This document shows positions 57,801-64,000 of a stretch of 64,000 nucleotides of DNA, one piece after another. Source of the stretch: Klebsiella pneumoniae (GTDB lineage Bacteria > Myxococcota_A > UBA9042); NCBI GenBank assembly GCA_945889325.1, contig CAMDBH010000007.1, positions 1 to 64,000 on the forward strand, written 5' to 3'. Below the pieces are notes generated by a model. It saw only the letters and a list, made by a program, of their open reading frames with translations, ran no database searches and was not told the DNA's origin. The position numbers were made by a program, and so were the translations under genes. Positions within the stretch are counted from its first letter, which is position 1, and each line of letters opens with the position of its first letter.

Positions 57801-57912
57801 CACACGGTAGATCAATTTGTCGCTGCGCGCTACTGGCAACGACACCGGATTGCTCTTGCACACGAATTGGCGGTTGGCCACGCCCAGAAACTGTAGCTAA
57901 AACGGATTCCAA
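42877..57912 (-). CDS. Giant 5011-aa secreted protein: tandem DUF11-type repeats, Pro-rich linker, OmpA-like segment, predicted C-terminal outer-membrane beta-barrel
   Basis: Repeated ...PGDxxxYTLTVxNTGxxxAxNVxVxDxxP...; KVVEAPKVVEAPKVV linker; HRIEVRYRAL; C-terminal alternating strands ending GGFFVRMIGMY; signal peptide-like segment near N-terminus. Confidence 0.85.
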   Translation of the reverse strand: MESVLATVSGRGQPPIRVQEQSGVVASSAQRQIDLPCAIAALNACATVCFLTRWKWNLFRPNANQRQNHTRIRGFAARALACLLGLWALALPSRAHATVLGNTYPEKTTPYQVYGRGVQIGNSLVTNFVDFRFNDKLLSQSSDSIQLTQKLPVDAKIKAAFVYWGASTSNAGVDTTAVFTMADGFQTTLNADGVCKELNDVGGVGKHFYCHTDVTALLSAHPGVDHWNGSYTVGGIDAKVAAIKFSTPANPCQPTWNNSPEDVCCQASDLSCQARHASWSLVVVYDTVSSETTLRDVFLYDGFILLDEKGVTNGGPAPSLGQVPFTLSGFIVGNPPQAQISYHVMEGDKHLGNPEQSLNSAFSPACLHCEDFVQFGTTKLTGGAGNNEANNIMNSTPAAGVDLDTFDLSGLVVTGQTTANFLISSGDGVLQTDMGDDSSAGGAGELFLYGYTLLQINRLAPFFKGPSNSYSANVAQAAPGDTITYTLDIANTGPQDAENSILKLDAFAPPGTDYVPGSTTLGGVAVPDVAGQSPIQAGFSLGSITQLGLTSVRKISFKVKVKAVPGVTEIDSTAKLTYTYKDNPGVSTLDSAMSVVKIVQPVIGTPLLTVTPAKLAPGGALTYTLSIQNTTNAIVTIDTVVLDMPPEVQLVSAVGPGASKSTLGGGANGSGQMRFDGAPIAANATITFTIQATLKNLAQLTALGISPLNGHIVTAQGTATIGAKTTKTDDPNQVGTDNTTPFAVTVLSDFTTSTKTAADLSIGTPLLPGDDVLFTFTLKNSGPGPGTISLTDSVPAELDFVSSPDPEIKFAAGTVQALNVTVAPGATKTLSFIAKIKLTTGPGATFFNFATINPSDGNPPTNVQTPTLTVQGGPDLTSSVLTVVDANGGDVEPGDTLVYTATLTNTGKLASGALQVSAAVDKNLDSVAAIDNGGSFDAGTNSVLWNLASIPAGATVKITFSAKVKLGTINGTNLTVIGTIAGAELANPVQIISTIKVQAQPNISLFSDTVASSSGSFKPSDLITYTVQLQNTGNGAVTNGVLTTTVDPLIALESASNGGVINGQTITWKFANLLKGDPLQSLAFQGKLAASVAQGKTVSNQLTLTGDGLAAPALSDDPAKPGKTDPTVFSVLSAPDMSGTTKKYVDLNGGIVQGGDQIEYRIQLKNTGNGPASNVVVTDVLALALTNVIVINGTFNAVNRTVTWNAVAGVAPGETPAELVLSAVIDKATPSGTIVNNQAKFTFSETPGSGVTNTTSFSVQNLPDFGLSLKAVSAPVITAGGQVSYTLTIVNSGNAPGTGIVVSDQLPKEIENVQAPGGAIDATGKVTWNVGAMAAGATKALTVSGSLKKPLDKGSKVCNQALITASENPTPSQTSPPGVAPKQGGEPTCFDVDSAVKLVLTKDVFDVATGKQINQATIKPNVGLRYSLKVKNTGSAVAKNVAVTDSVPPELTNIVPLDGGVFDAAQKKIVWPLAVLSTGINDELVVRFEAKIAVGLDNGVPISNQAQVIFEGNATPTKSDDPTTIAIGDATIVSIASSVDFSKASLTAVDLNGGLAQPGDLFEFTLTLQNDGDGTGKNVTINLPIDARLIAQPPFSDGAVLAGGVLTWKLGNMAPTDAKTLKFKVALIKPQIDGAVILEQAQISATGFGVPVLSDANLATAIKEATQIAVSAKANFSTSSMTYVDVNGGAIEPGDEVFIKLTVRNTGDAIAQNLLLQALLQAGTLSDILPLDGGQNLADKVTWTLPSLLLSPLGDQTVTFKAKIAANVADGVKITVIGQVPTIAPLSVVLTVVSKPKLDTSTVVAEDETGWLGKVNQVAPGHVVRVEVTVKNTGKAAADNVVVSVPLPTKLSKIQIVTPGGVANGQTAQWTLPLLAAGGSVTVVLKATVAADGLDGEVLPITASLAVAALPLPVALKGPTLIIALRPIIKLIKTFEDLTGNHLFPGDGLRFAVTASNVGNAPATALQITDAVQAGLTGLTTDNSGKVAGNIATWTLPTLAVGQAVTVNVQGKVAANAFNGSAIVNTAQAKAQNSEPATSNTVTAKISYPTLAVAVTLTPEAPAKSPIQPGDSVAMQVVVTDNSPENASNVTVLAPIDTNAFDIVTLGGGQYDSTAKIVKWTVKDNAALANIPAGASVGLTVGLRVKATAKNGSNASASATAREGETNLAYDGNVVQMPIVSVPQLAIKKTVIDLNGFAAGGKVHPLDTLRYQIEIGVSGNAAAQDVVVQDVLDAGVDLVAVGQNGSGGAGTVSWNSTSTPGLQTIMPGKPLTLQLDVRVKAAVGDGTKIANQAQVQASGLTDKTPSDDPSTPALNDPTIVTVRVASALAASTKTVKDDNGAALQTGDTVTWRMTLIATSAQSLTGTRVFDTIPAGMDYVPGSTTLNGNKVADVGGSSPLLSGVAVSSNGQPNGVLAAGTDQAAIVTFQTRLRAGVPEGTIVSNTATAQADNVGPTQIGPAELPVGKGASLRSFQKTAQLVDANHNGQADVGEEILYTLAVKNTGIGTAENVIVDDAVPKNAKYIGSSTEVDGKLMTDAADTDAATFVAADNSVHLQLGSIGPGESKKIALRVQIAVGPTVSNQAIVKAKGMSDEPSDQDGDDGNGNQPTVTQVGIPARLLQVVKTVQDENGGSVKPGDWLRYTLVVQNLGGLAALGSVVTDNLPKGLVIPPALGPGSGNPNDLLAPPNASINLLPGQNGQTTLTIGKIDIQPGETQTVQLRVKLMDNLTDGAVICNNARADVDNVGASAKAACVTIGAMIGEGVVSGTLFEDVGAENGVFDADKDLTFAGFQVAILPPVGVEGPALTAIADDKGHYSIAHVAGSLRRLRILSANGAVFVDAPFDPAQSAAVVGGKLDVALKPTGRVYDARTGTPVANVHVFLRYDAADPIAPNQNVPDDALLVGQQGQRTDASGAYEFSPAKGRAYRIEVAATTNGYAFPPLLRGPEPELALLDAFGFVVPEALPVIGKALPRYLTRFSLQGGATTGKGDSGAGDSAASPRHNHLPVDSLADAIHITVQLSKSQAQIGELLYATVLVQNHSTAALAADMLTGQGGTELRTLLPSGINVVPGTAQLMMRSKPGGADNKLPLAPLQAPVLSVKRISPTTNKPVGLDLPAGGELTFRAQVIVTPMAKVGALLDVLAQLFDLGGGALSPRGTAQLLVKDDPLFDRGLVLGKVFCDANGDGVQQEGEDGLPGARIYVDSGYFATSDMYGRLHFINLTPGNHLFKLDVDTLAPGSTVVDDDKQVLYFTPGSNLGLHFGVKCALETTGPTRIERAPHVTETPQPPGPGVVQIDADAPKLDLSIDGKKLAPRFVRAQLALVEGRPTQLATDVSSVALTADTQLNVWIDKAGSFDRWALEVRELGEGGHLGPIVLEQAQTGEIPAKAQLKPTSDGKSALRTLPEGKRYQLRVRGETAYGARAWSAPMAFEIRHEVKDIHEKAFTSPKRPPRLLLNGVGFLLDAVGRTSARVARPDDGRLLLSLRAPDGSGRDEYMTLPRGANASILAPPKNEPVPEPPKALEAPKVVEAPKVVEVPKVGEAPKVVAPPKVVEPAKVVEAPKVVEAPKVVEAPKVVAPPKAVEAPKVVELPKAPPAPKLPGRVAVALKGTLETGLTIGGVALQPQFKNVLLSGPTMAIPLSDGKILGSVILTTGGLPPETQSAAIVLVDATGKTRAYTEIGKYIPPTFKWNPSGARDLTPGKYGLALEVLVQDGDHLAGWRTVPVAVELAAGGLGLLPLGDPDRHTRATLFDANGAPTDNTLEGLQKTAVAVKAQKDIAVVTIHDGGPGDAQKRTELAADQVRAALLGFGAPADRLLVFGVGNQVADFKGNREVLGPHRIEVRYRALNTGSLSGGSTKRFDTPAGLWIDDKSIAGASDKLPAKVDVRQGEATRVVLQKADGTASVWQRVFANPPSGEAQPKSPQGSTGDWSDFGADVLDAVAAQNKAFEAAAELPAATKPADAGKPAALAPTATASADDNAAVQAAELQVYLPKAGLELGATQLPVRGRTLPGNKLTIQGQEIPVASDGSFYTLLTLPNGKSKLELTATDAAGNKAVIERALAVKERSMFLLAIADTSVSQINAHLKETEQFGGYQTGKVQLFGRGAVYAKGRIAGEFLGLKDLQFTAHLDTAKDANLTDFATNLLDPTRFYPVYGDSGGLVQDAQSRGKMYILVEADRTKFLLGNLKANIQGIELLRYSRALYGVQLDATRAFGKEFETRVQGFVASPDKAIVKRTDVLRGTGGSLYYLSARDLVDGSEQVNLIIRDRISGLELARLPQTRNVDYTVDPFQGRIVFKSPVSSAADAGLLLSQNGLPGQANLWTGHPIFVEAVYEARGVVSTDQASFGVQLQEKMLGGKISVGAAYVQEGRDGAPKYQLAGADVKFKIAKSSQATVEYAYSQSRDTMLSVSDDGGLSFGTPNYATSIYSNGAPVSGQAVKIATEIDLRDVVGLPEGVTSSDAPSPGRIRAHYQWMQAGFQSGGSVAQQGQQKIGLDALLNVHTGNTLNLRYDGILSDGPVSQFTGPGLGGLWGTSPTNTSLNPATASSGSFSAYNQQTIALQDSQKLDARWTLLGGATYAYGMDSAGLGHKNTTVGAGAAYRATEHLTLRADQQAILFGDPQQFRSSADHLMSTVGLDYKLNKTLALTLTEKLGWGGQNATAAGIRTELDKDTNAYVQQRLEDTYQTGRLASATVVGAESRYGADKLSRAYGEYQIDALNTGAMNRAVMGVGKRFEIMKGVNIDAGYERQQTFSGAAGPGSRDALSLGGEWLRNEWLKFTTRQEVRMDQGDPNQGGLRKLQVLSLNNGQAGITKELTLFGRANYMRTQNQTTDQLEAEALEATAGAAFRPLRTNWLNVVGKYSHLIEMRPSNLNTGVQDRAIKDIFSIEPIAELPYRLQLSEKVAWRRVTDTLVGTGVDTPATTSDTVLWINRLGWHAMDNWDIFAEYRMLTTLLTHDAQQGVLFETAYTFAKAMRVGLGYNFTRFVETPAGDIRQTTDLGGFFVRMIGMY

Positions 57913-59660
57913 AGCGGCAAACTGTTGCGGGCCAAGGCCGCAGCCGAGCTGCCCCCCACACCGCCAAACAGCATCACGTAGCCGGTCGCCAGCGGAATCG
58001 CGTTACCGAACGTGCGGTTGCCGTCTGGCATGGCGTTGTCGACCGGCCGCACGGCGATGAGTTTGTTGGCGTCGTCGAAGGCCACAACCTCCGCGGAACT
58101 CAGCGGACTTGTCACCGATGCGCTGCCGCCCGCGACCAACACCTGACCCAGCCCAGGACCGTTGGTGACGGCTGTGACCAGCGGTGCGCCGCGGGGGGTG
58201 TTCAATTGCACCGGGGCGCCCGTGATAAACTCACCGCTGATATCATAGATATCGATGCGTGCCGACGGTTTGGTTTTGGCGCTGTCGCCAAAGCCGCCGA
58301 CGATATAAACATAGTTGTACGCGGGTCGCGTGATCTTGGCGTCGGTGTACGCCGGCCGCGAAACGAACACGGCACCGGGCAGAATGCGCGGCGCTTTGTC
58401 CGGCAATTCCAAGATAATCGGCTGACATTTGTCCGCTAGCACCCGCGGACCGTCGGCGGGACCTTTGGGATTGGCCAAGGGGCAGAGCTCCAAATCTTCC
58501 GGGTCGATGTTGGCGCTGGAGACTTTGGTGCCAGTAAACTGAATGACTTCAATACTATCCAGCGGCCCTGCGGCATTTTCACCGCCGATCAGCATGGCAA
58601 AACCGCTGCCTTGGCCGGGCAAACGCACCGCCGCATGGTTCCAGCGCGACGTGCTCAAGCGACCTTGGGCCAAATTGCCGGACACCGGATGCCAGACCTC
58701 CCACGTGTTGGACGCGCACGCGCCATCGTCGCTCAAATCGTCGTCTTTGCAGGGCCCTGCGTCTAAACCGCCCAGAATTAAAAAGTAATCCTGATTGGCG
58801 AACATTTGAATCACCGTCGGCTGCGCGCGGGCAAAGCGCAAATTGGCGTTGGTCGCGGCGCTGGTCACAAAACCATCGGCCGTTGGGTTGTAAAATTCAA
58901 TGGTGTCCGAAAATTTCGCTTCGCCACCTTCCATTGTGTAACCGCCGACCACCACGACCGATGTTGCGCCAGAAGCCGCGGTGGCAAACGCGCGCGGCTT
59001 GGCCAAAATGACCGGCGCGCCCTGCGAATTGTTCATCTTGGTCACGGTACGCGAATCGGGATCGAACAGATCGACACTATCGGTAAACGTTTGGAAGTTC
59101 TTGACGTCAAATGCCGATTTCGCATCCTTTTTGAGGGCACCGCCGCCCATGAACATCACCCTGCCGTCGGGCAGCGTCGCGGTCATGCCGGCGATGCGGG
59201 CTTCGGTCAAGGCAGCCTTGAGATGATTTTCATCTTCCGCCGGGGAAAATTTATTGGTTCTAGTCACATAAGCCCGGCGCTGCAGAGGCGCTGCGTCGCT
59301 TTTGTTGATGTCCAGCGGCATGCACAGGCCGCGACCGATCAGCGCCGCCGGTTGGTTGTCGGCGTTGGCAGAATACATGTCCACGCGCACTTGCAGTTTG
59401 GTGCCAAACGGCATTTTGGGCAGGGTGATGTCCATGCCCGGTGTGAACGGCTGGATGGCGTAATCAGAATTTTCAGGGATATCACGACCTTCCGCAATAA
59501 GAGAAATAAACGCGGCTTCCGGCTGGGTAAATGGGCCGTCGTCTTTGGGGCTATCGATGAACAAGCCGAGCAGGCTCGTCGGCGCCACTTCCGGCCGCGT
59601 GCAGCCCGCGGCAAAGCTCAGACCCAGCGGCAGCAAAATCTTGCTAAATTTCAACAACAT
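57897..59660 (-). CDS. Kelch-like repeat lipoprotein
   Basis: MLLKFSKILLPLGLSFAAGC lipobox; repeated GRVMFMGGG / SVVVVGGYTMEGG / YFLILGGLD / AMLIGGEN / YVYIVGGFGD / QVLVAGGSA motifs. Confidence 0.75.
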   Translation of the reverse strand: MLLKFSKILLPLGLSFAAGCTRPEVAPTSLLGLFIDSPKDDGPFTQPEAAFISLIAEGRDIPENSDYAIQPFTPGMDITLPKMPFGTKLQVRVDMYSANADNQPAALIGRGLCMPLDINKSDAAPLQRRAYVTRTNKFSPAEDENHLKAALTEARIAGMTATLPDGRVMFMGGGALKKDAKSAFDVKNFQTFTDSVDLFDPDSRTVTKMNNSQGAPVILAKPRAFATAASGATSVVVVGGYTMEGGEAKFSDTIEFYNPTADGFVTSAATNANLRFARAQPTVIQMFANQDYFLILGGLDAGPCKDDDLSDDGACASNTWEVWHPVSGNLAQGRLSTSRWNHAAVRLPGQGSGFAMLIGGENAAGPLDSIEVIQFTGTKVSSANIDPEDLELCPLANPKGPADGPRVLADKCQPIILELPDKAPRILPGAVFVSRPAYTDAKITRPAYNYVYIVGGFGDSAKTKPSARIDIYDISGEFITGAPVQLNTPRGAPLVTAVTNGPGLGQVLVAGGSASVTSPLSSAEVVAFDDANKLIAVRPVDNAMPDGNRTFGNAIPLATGYVMLFGGVGGSSAAALARNSLPLWNPF

Positions 59661-59692
59661 GACAGCACTCCGTTGGCAGACGAGCGGGCAGA

Positions 59693-61444
59693 TTACGGGG
59701 AGACGCGGGCGTCGACTTGAAATCCGGTGGCGGGCAGGGGCGGACGCGCGGCAAAGTAAATGCCCGTTCCCGCGCCCGCGACGGCCATACCCACGAGGGT
59801 CCAAAACCACCAAGCCTTGTAAAACGGCGGCTTATTGGTGTCTTCCTGCTCAATCAAGCCGGCATACGGATCGTTGGCTGGGTCGTTTTTCGGTTCCAGT
59901 TTTGGCTCAACCTTGACCTTGGGCTCGACCTTTGGCTCAACTTTGGGTTCGACCTTCGGCTCAACTCTGGGCTCAACTTTGGGTTCGACCTTGGGTTCAA
60001 CTTTGGGCTCAACTTTGGGTTCAACCTTCGGCTCAACTTTAGGTATTACCTTTGGTTTGACGAGATCATCGTCGTCATCACCCTTGGGCGCCACCACCTC
60101 AGGTGCTTCAGCGACTTCGACGGGTTTGCCGTAAACTGTCGGGATATCCTTAACTTCTTTGGCGTCACTGCAGCCATTGAGCACTGCACGCACGCGGCCT
60201 TCTGCGTCCAGCGTTTTCATCTGCAGATCGCTCAAACCCGGCGAATAGTCAATCTTTTCCACCGCGCACAGTTTTTTGAGCTTGGCGTTAAACAAGTACA
60301 TGTGCAGTTCTAGCGTGCGCGGCGACTTGTTGACTACACCGAACAACAAATAGTTGGCCCGAACTTGTTTTGCAAATAAATACGCGGTGTTGCGAAACAT
60401 TTTGTCGCCGAATTTGCCGGTAGCCGCAAAACCCTTGATGTCATCGGGTGACACGCCGAGTTCAATTTCACCGCCCGGCGCTTCATCCATGGTCAATTTC
60501 GCTGAAATTGACCCGGCTTTGCCTTTAGCAACAAAGAGTTGGCCCCAAGGCAGCGCGCCCGCTTTGCGCACTTGCACGTAGTGCGTGCCGGGCGCCAATT
60601 CCTTGATCTGCGCCGGCGCTGGGCCGACTTTGACGCCATCGACGTAGACATCGGCTTCTTTTTGGTTGCAGTCCACGCTCAGATCGGTGGGGGCTTTTTC
60701 TGAAAGTGCAATGCGCACCGAAGTGACAATTCCCTGCAATTGTTTATTGGTTTTGCGGGCATCGACGACAAATGTCGGCTGGATCGTCAGCGCTTTGGTC
60801 ACCCAATCGCGGGCGCCTTTTTCGTCTTTGTTGAGCAGTGAGGCAGCACCACCTTGGGCGTAGACGTCGACTAGTTTTGTAAAATCGACCAGTTCGACAA
60901 AATTGTCCTCATACAGCTGCGCCGCTTTGTGCAAAAGTTTGAGCACATCGCCGGTGTCCTCGCCTTCCTCCAGCATCTGGCGCGCGTTAACGGCAATTGT
61001 ATCAGCGCGATCCAAGCTTTTGCTGGCCGCCGTCGGGGCGCGGGTCACCGCAACTTTTTGCACGGGGCCAAGTGGCTTGCCTGTTTCTATGGCTTTTGCC
61101 GGCACAACCAGCACAGATCCGCCGGCATCGAGCATCTGGCGCAAATATTCTTCAATCCGCGCCATGGCCAACGTGCCGACTTCACCGCGACGGACAAACG
61201 GCACCACGCCCAAACCCGGCTTTTCCTCCTGCGCGTGGGCGACGCCAAAATCGCGACCGAGAAATTCAATCGGCAGCGTCAAAGAAGTGACAACAAACGC
61301 CAGCAACACGATCAGCGCAACCGGCGCGAGCGCTTGGGCCCTAGCGGAACAATGGCTTGTAAACACGGACAATATTTGCGGCGGCCAGGTCGGCAGCGCA
61401 GTTCGGGCCGGGCTGGAATGTGGGGAACCCATTTGCACTTGCAT
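59693..61444 (-). CDS. PEGA-domain protein with (EPKV)n linker and C-terminal TM segment
   Basis: TDLSVDCNQKEADVYVDGVKVGPAPAQIKELAPGTHYVQVRKAGALPWGQLFVAKGKAGSISAKL; VEPKVEPKVEPK repeats; C-terminal WWFWTLVGMAVAGAGTGIYFA. Confidence 0.8.
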   Translation of the reverse strand: MQVQMGSPHSSPARTALPTWPPQILSVFTSHCSARAQALAPVALIVLLAFVVTSLTLPIEFLGRDFGVAHAQEEKPGLGVVPFVRRGEVGTLAMARIEEYLRQMLDAGGSVLVVPAKAIETGKPLGPVQKVAVTRAPTAASKSLDRADTIAVNARQMLEEGEDTGDVLKLLHKAAQLYEDNFVELVDFTKLVDVYAQGGAASLLNKDEKGARDWVTKALTIQPTFVVDARKTNKQLQGIVTSVRIALSEKAPTDLSVDCNQKEADVYVDGVKVGPAPAQIKELAPGTHYVQVRKAGALPWGQLFVAKGKAGSISAKLTMDEAPGGEIELGVSPDDIKGFAATGKFGDKMFRNTAYLFAKQVRANYLLFGVVNKSPRTLELHMYLFNAKLKKLCAVEKIDYSPGLSDLQMKTLDAEGRVRAVLNGCSDAKEVKDIPTVYGKPVEVAEAPEVVAPKGDDDDDLVKPKVIPKVEPKVEPKVEPKVEPKVEPKVEPRVEPKVEPKVEPKVEPKVKVEPKLEPKNDPANDPYAGLIEQEDTNKPPFYKAWWFWTLVGMAVAGAGTGIYFAARPPLPATGFQVDARVSP

Positions 61445-61557
61445 CCTCCAAAATATCGGACACGCGGACGGCTCAGGGGGCCGTTTAGGGCGCGCGCGCG
61501 GCACAGTTTGCATCAATTCGCGAAGAGATCCAAATCGCAGCACTTGTTTGTACACAA

Positions 61558-62364
61558 TTAGTCCGCCGCAGGCGCGGAAATTTTCCGCGGTCTCGCTACA
61601 ACTGCAATTCCTATCGGTACTTGTACTGCGGTGCGCAAGGAGATTGCGCTCGCTCCGGCGTGAACTTCGAGCATCGTCGATGAACCACCATCCAAATTCA
61701 GCGCGTCGCTGAGCCCCGCGCCGCCCGTCGACTCCGAACGGCCCAGCAGGGCGGCCCATTCTTCCAACGTCAGAGCACCCGCCGAAACCGCTAAAATCAC
61801 GCGATTTTGCGGGTCATTGCCGATGGCCACCCGCCGAGCGCGGCCCGGCTTGAAATGCAGCGGCTGGCCTTGTACAACCAAGCGCGGGCCACATTCGACA
61901 GCAAATTCCAAAGCTTGTGGCGGCTGCCATTGCCGAGCGTGCTGCAGGCCCGGCTTGCCCGCTGCGACATAGAACACGCCGTGATCGACTTTGCGCAATT
62001 TGCTCAGCTCTTTGCCGTCGCTTATCAGCAGGCCCAGCGGCTTGTACTCCGGATCGAAATAGCCACCGTTGATCGCAGCCAGTCCCGCCGATAATTGCAT
62101 AAATTCAGCAGCATCGGCCAATTTCTTGCCGCCCTGTGCTGCGTCAACCACGCGCAACCGGTGCTGTTTGAGGTCAACGCGCAGCAAATGGACCGCGATG
62201 GGCTGATCGTCCAACGGCGTAAGCGTTGTGATTTTCGCAACTTCAAATCCGGGCACCGCCACGCGCCACTGCACCGGATCGTGCGTTTGATCGCGGCTGC
62301 AATGCGCCAAGCCAAGCACGACGGCAACCAGCGCGATCGGGGTCGCAGCTTTGCCTTCGATCAC
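61558..62364 (-). CDS. Phosphodiester glycosidase family (NAGPA/DUF2233-like) protein
   Basis: AAINGGYFDPEYKPLGLLISDGKEL...SDALNLDGGSSTMLEVH. Confidence 0.8.
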   Translation of the reverse strand: MIEGKAATPIALVAVVLGLAHCSRDQTHDPVQWRVAVPGFEVAKITTLTPLDDQPIAVHLLRVDLKQHRLRVVDAAQGGKKLADAAEFMQLSAGLAAINGGYFDPEYKPLGLLISDGKELSKLRKVDHGVFYVAAGKPGLQHARQWQPPQALEFAVECGPRLVVQGQPLHFKPGRARRVAIGNDPQNRVILAVSAGALTLEEWAALLGRSESTGGAGLSDALNLDGGSSTMLEVHAGASAISLRTAVQVPIGIAVVARPRKISAPAAD

Positions 62365-64000
62365 AAAAGGCCTTTGATGGCGCTGCGCAATTTTTCCAGT
62401 TGTTCTTCAGGCTTAAAGCCGGTGTCCATAAATTTCACCACGCCCTGACGGTCGACAATAAAGGTGGCGGGCATAGAGTACACGCCAAATTGACCCATCA
62501 ATTCACTTTCTTCGTCTTGGACGATGCCCCACATGGCCTCAAAGCCCTTGGCAAATTCGACCGATTTGGCGCCTTCGCGGTCGACGCCAACTGAAATGAC
62601 TTGGAATCCCTTGGCTTTATGCTCCTTGGCCAAATTGACCAGTTCCGGAAATTCCTTCTTGCACGGGCCACACCAAGAGGCAAAGAAGTTGATCAACGTC
62701 ACTTTGCCTTTGAAACTCGCGCTGTTGATCTCTGCGCCGTTGTGGTCTTTGACCTTGAACGCAGGTACCGGCTTGCCGACTTCGACCGTCTTGTTTTCAG
62801 CCACTTGTGCCGCTGTATCGGCCACGATGTTGCTGTCAGCGCAGCAGCGGAAACCCGTGGTTTGGTTGCGGTTGCCCACGCCAAAGCTGGCCGATCGCTG
62901 GTTGCAGGCCGCGCGTTCGCCGGAATTGTTGTGGCCGCCCATCAAGCCCGCGGTTTCCTTGGTCGTGCCGCTCCACTCGCCAATGTTGCCCGCTAGATCG
63001 AAAATCCCTGAAGCCGTGCGACATTTTTCCTTGACGCCCGTCTTGCCGGCTTTGCCTTTGTATTTGTCTTCTTGGTCGACACAATTGCCGACTTCATAAA
63101 ACGATCCATAGGGATACATGTTGCCTTCGACATTGTCGTCGGCAAATTGGTTGTTGGTATTTTCATCGATCGCCGGTGTCGCGGCGCAAGCGGATACCCA
63201 TTCTTCCTCTGTGCAGAGGCGTTTGCCGGCTTTTTTGCATGCGCCATCGGCTTCCAACCAACTGACCTGCGCAGGTTCAACATCCGGTTTACTTAAGGCT
63301 TTTCCATCCGGCGTCAGCGATCCTTCATACGCATCGATAAAAAACGAAGTCTTGGCCGTTTTGGCCGCGATCATGTTCTTGCCATCGGGTTTGGGCGCAA
63401 TTTTTTCGGCGACAGCCGCTTGGGCCTGACCCGTAGAATCCGGATTTTCCAAGGTCTTTTGAATGTAATATTCCAAAATCGCTGTCGATGCCGAGCCCGT
63501 GACCATGCGACCATTGATATACGTCCGCGGCGCGCCGTTGATACCAGCGCGAATCGCCAAATCGATATCCGAATTCATACGTTGCAGCACGCTTGGATCT
63601 TTGACGCATGCATCGTACTTGGCCATGTCCAAGCCCAAGCCTTCGGCATAACCGCGGTTGTCCTCCGGTGAAAGTTTGGGCTGCTCGGCATACAACTTAT
63701 CGTGCATTTGCCAGAACTTGCCTTGGCGCCCGGCGCAAATGCCCGTGATCGACGCGTTGCAGGCGTTGGGATGCTTGTCGTAACCCGCCATGTACTTGTT
63801 GCAAATCGGGTTCATCGGAAAATGCTTCATGACAAAGCGGACTTTGTCCTTGTATTTCTCCTCAAGTGGTTTCATTTGCAGCGCGAGGAATTTGCAGTAC
63901 GGACATTCAAAATCCGAATATTTCACTACAGTTACCTTAGCATTTGGATTGCCTTCGATGTAGTCCTGATCGTCTAACGGCGTGATGTAAAATGTGTAGC
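62361..64000 (-). CDS. DsbA-like + formylglycine-generating-enzyme-like + TlpA/ResA-like thioredoxin fusion (5' end beyond window)
   Basis: KYSDFECPYCKFLALQMKPLEEKYKDKVRFVMKHFP; CKKAGKRLCTEEEWVSACA...GIFDLAGNIGEWSG...TGFRCCAD; LINFFASWCGPCKKEFPELVNLAKEHKAKGFQVISVGVD; frame open to position 64000. Confidence 0.88.
   Translation of the reverse strand, partial: YTFYITPLDDQDYIEGNPNAKVTVVKYSDFECPYCKFLALQMKPLEEKYKDKVRFVMKHFPMNPICNKYMAGYDKHPNACNASITGICAGRQGKFWQMHDKLYAEQPKLSPEDNRGYAEGLGLDMAKYDACVKDPSVLQRMNSDIDLAIRAGINGAPRTYINGRMVTGSASTAILEYYIQKTLENPDSTGQAQAAVAEKIAPKPDGKNMIAAKTAKTSFFIDAYEGSLTPDGKALSKPDVEPAQVSWLEADGACKKAGKRLCTEEEWVSACAATPAIDENTNNQFADDNVEGNMYPYGSFYEVGNCVDQEDKYKGKAGKTGVKEKCRTASGIFDLAGNIGEWSGTTKETAGLMGGHNNSGERAACNQRSASFGVGNRNQTTGFRCCADSNIVADTAAQVAENKTVEVGKPVPAFKVKDHNGAEINSASFKGKVTLINFFASWCGPCKKEFPELVNLAKEHKAKGFQVISVGVDREGAKSVEFAKGFEAMWGIVQDEESELMGQFGVYSMPATFIVDRQGVVKFMDTGFKPEEQLEKLRSAIKGLL

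Noticed and set aside
59896-60056. Regular short repeats considered as a CRISPR-like array
   Set aside because: In-frame 12-bp repeats encoding (VEPK)n inside the PEGA gene; no spacers

Overview
64 kb window of a high-GC chromosome, probably deltaproteobacterial/Myxococcota-like (inferred from gene content, not tested). About 1-7.5 kb is an accessory region with IS remnants, toxin-antitoxin genes, a nucleotidyltransferase gene pair, and an AAA ATPase + PD-(D/E)XK gene flanked by two ~270-nt direct repeats. Those repeats differ by compensatory changes in at least three hairpins, so they look like a conserved structured RNA. About 7.6-20.6 kb is housekeeping: M16 protease, mtnA, a large GT39-like membrane protein, dnaG, rpoD and tRNA-Ile(CAU). 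About 21.4-26.3 kb is a decayed CRISPR-Cas locus: truncated cas2, a cas4-cas1 fusion with an in-frame TAG, a second short cas1 fragment, a Csb2-like C-terminus and one CRISPR-repeat-like palindrome. It is interleaved with PIN toxin modules and small inverted-repeat elements. About 26.3-41.4 kb carries an SspB-like domain protein, rnhA, ALDH/GMC oxidoreductase, rlmB-like, carD, recR, dnaX, an SRP RNA (ffs), four serine tRNAs, tRNA-Arg(ACG), tadA and htrA. About 41.4-64 kb is an envelope cluster: a 5011-aa DUF11-repeat/OmpA-like/beta-barrel protein, kelch-like and PEGA proteins, and a DsbA-FGE-TlpA triple-domain protein running off the right edge. All family calls come from reading motifs by eye; no searches were run.
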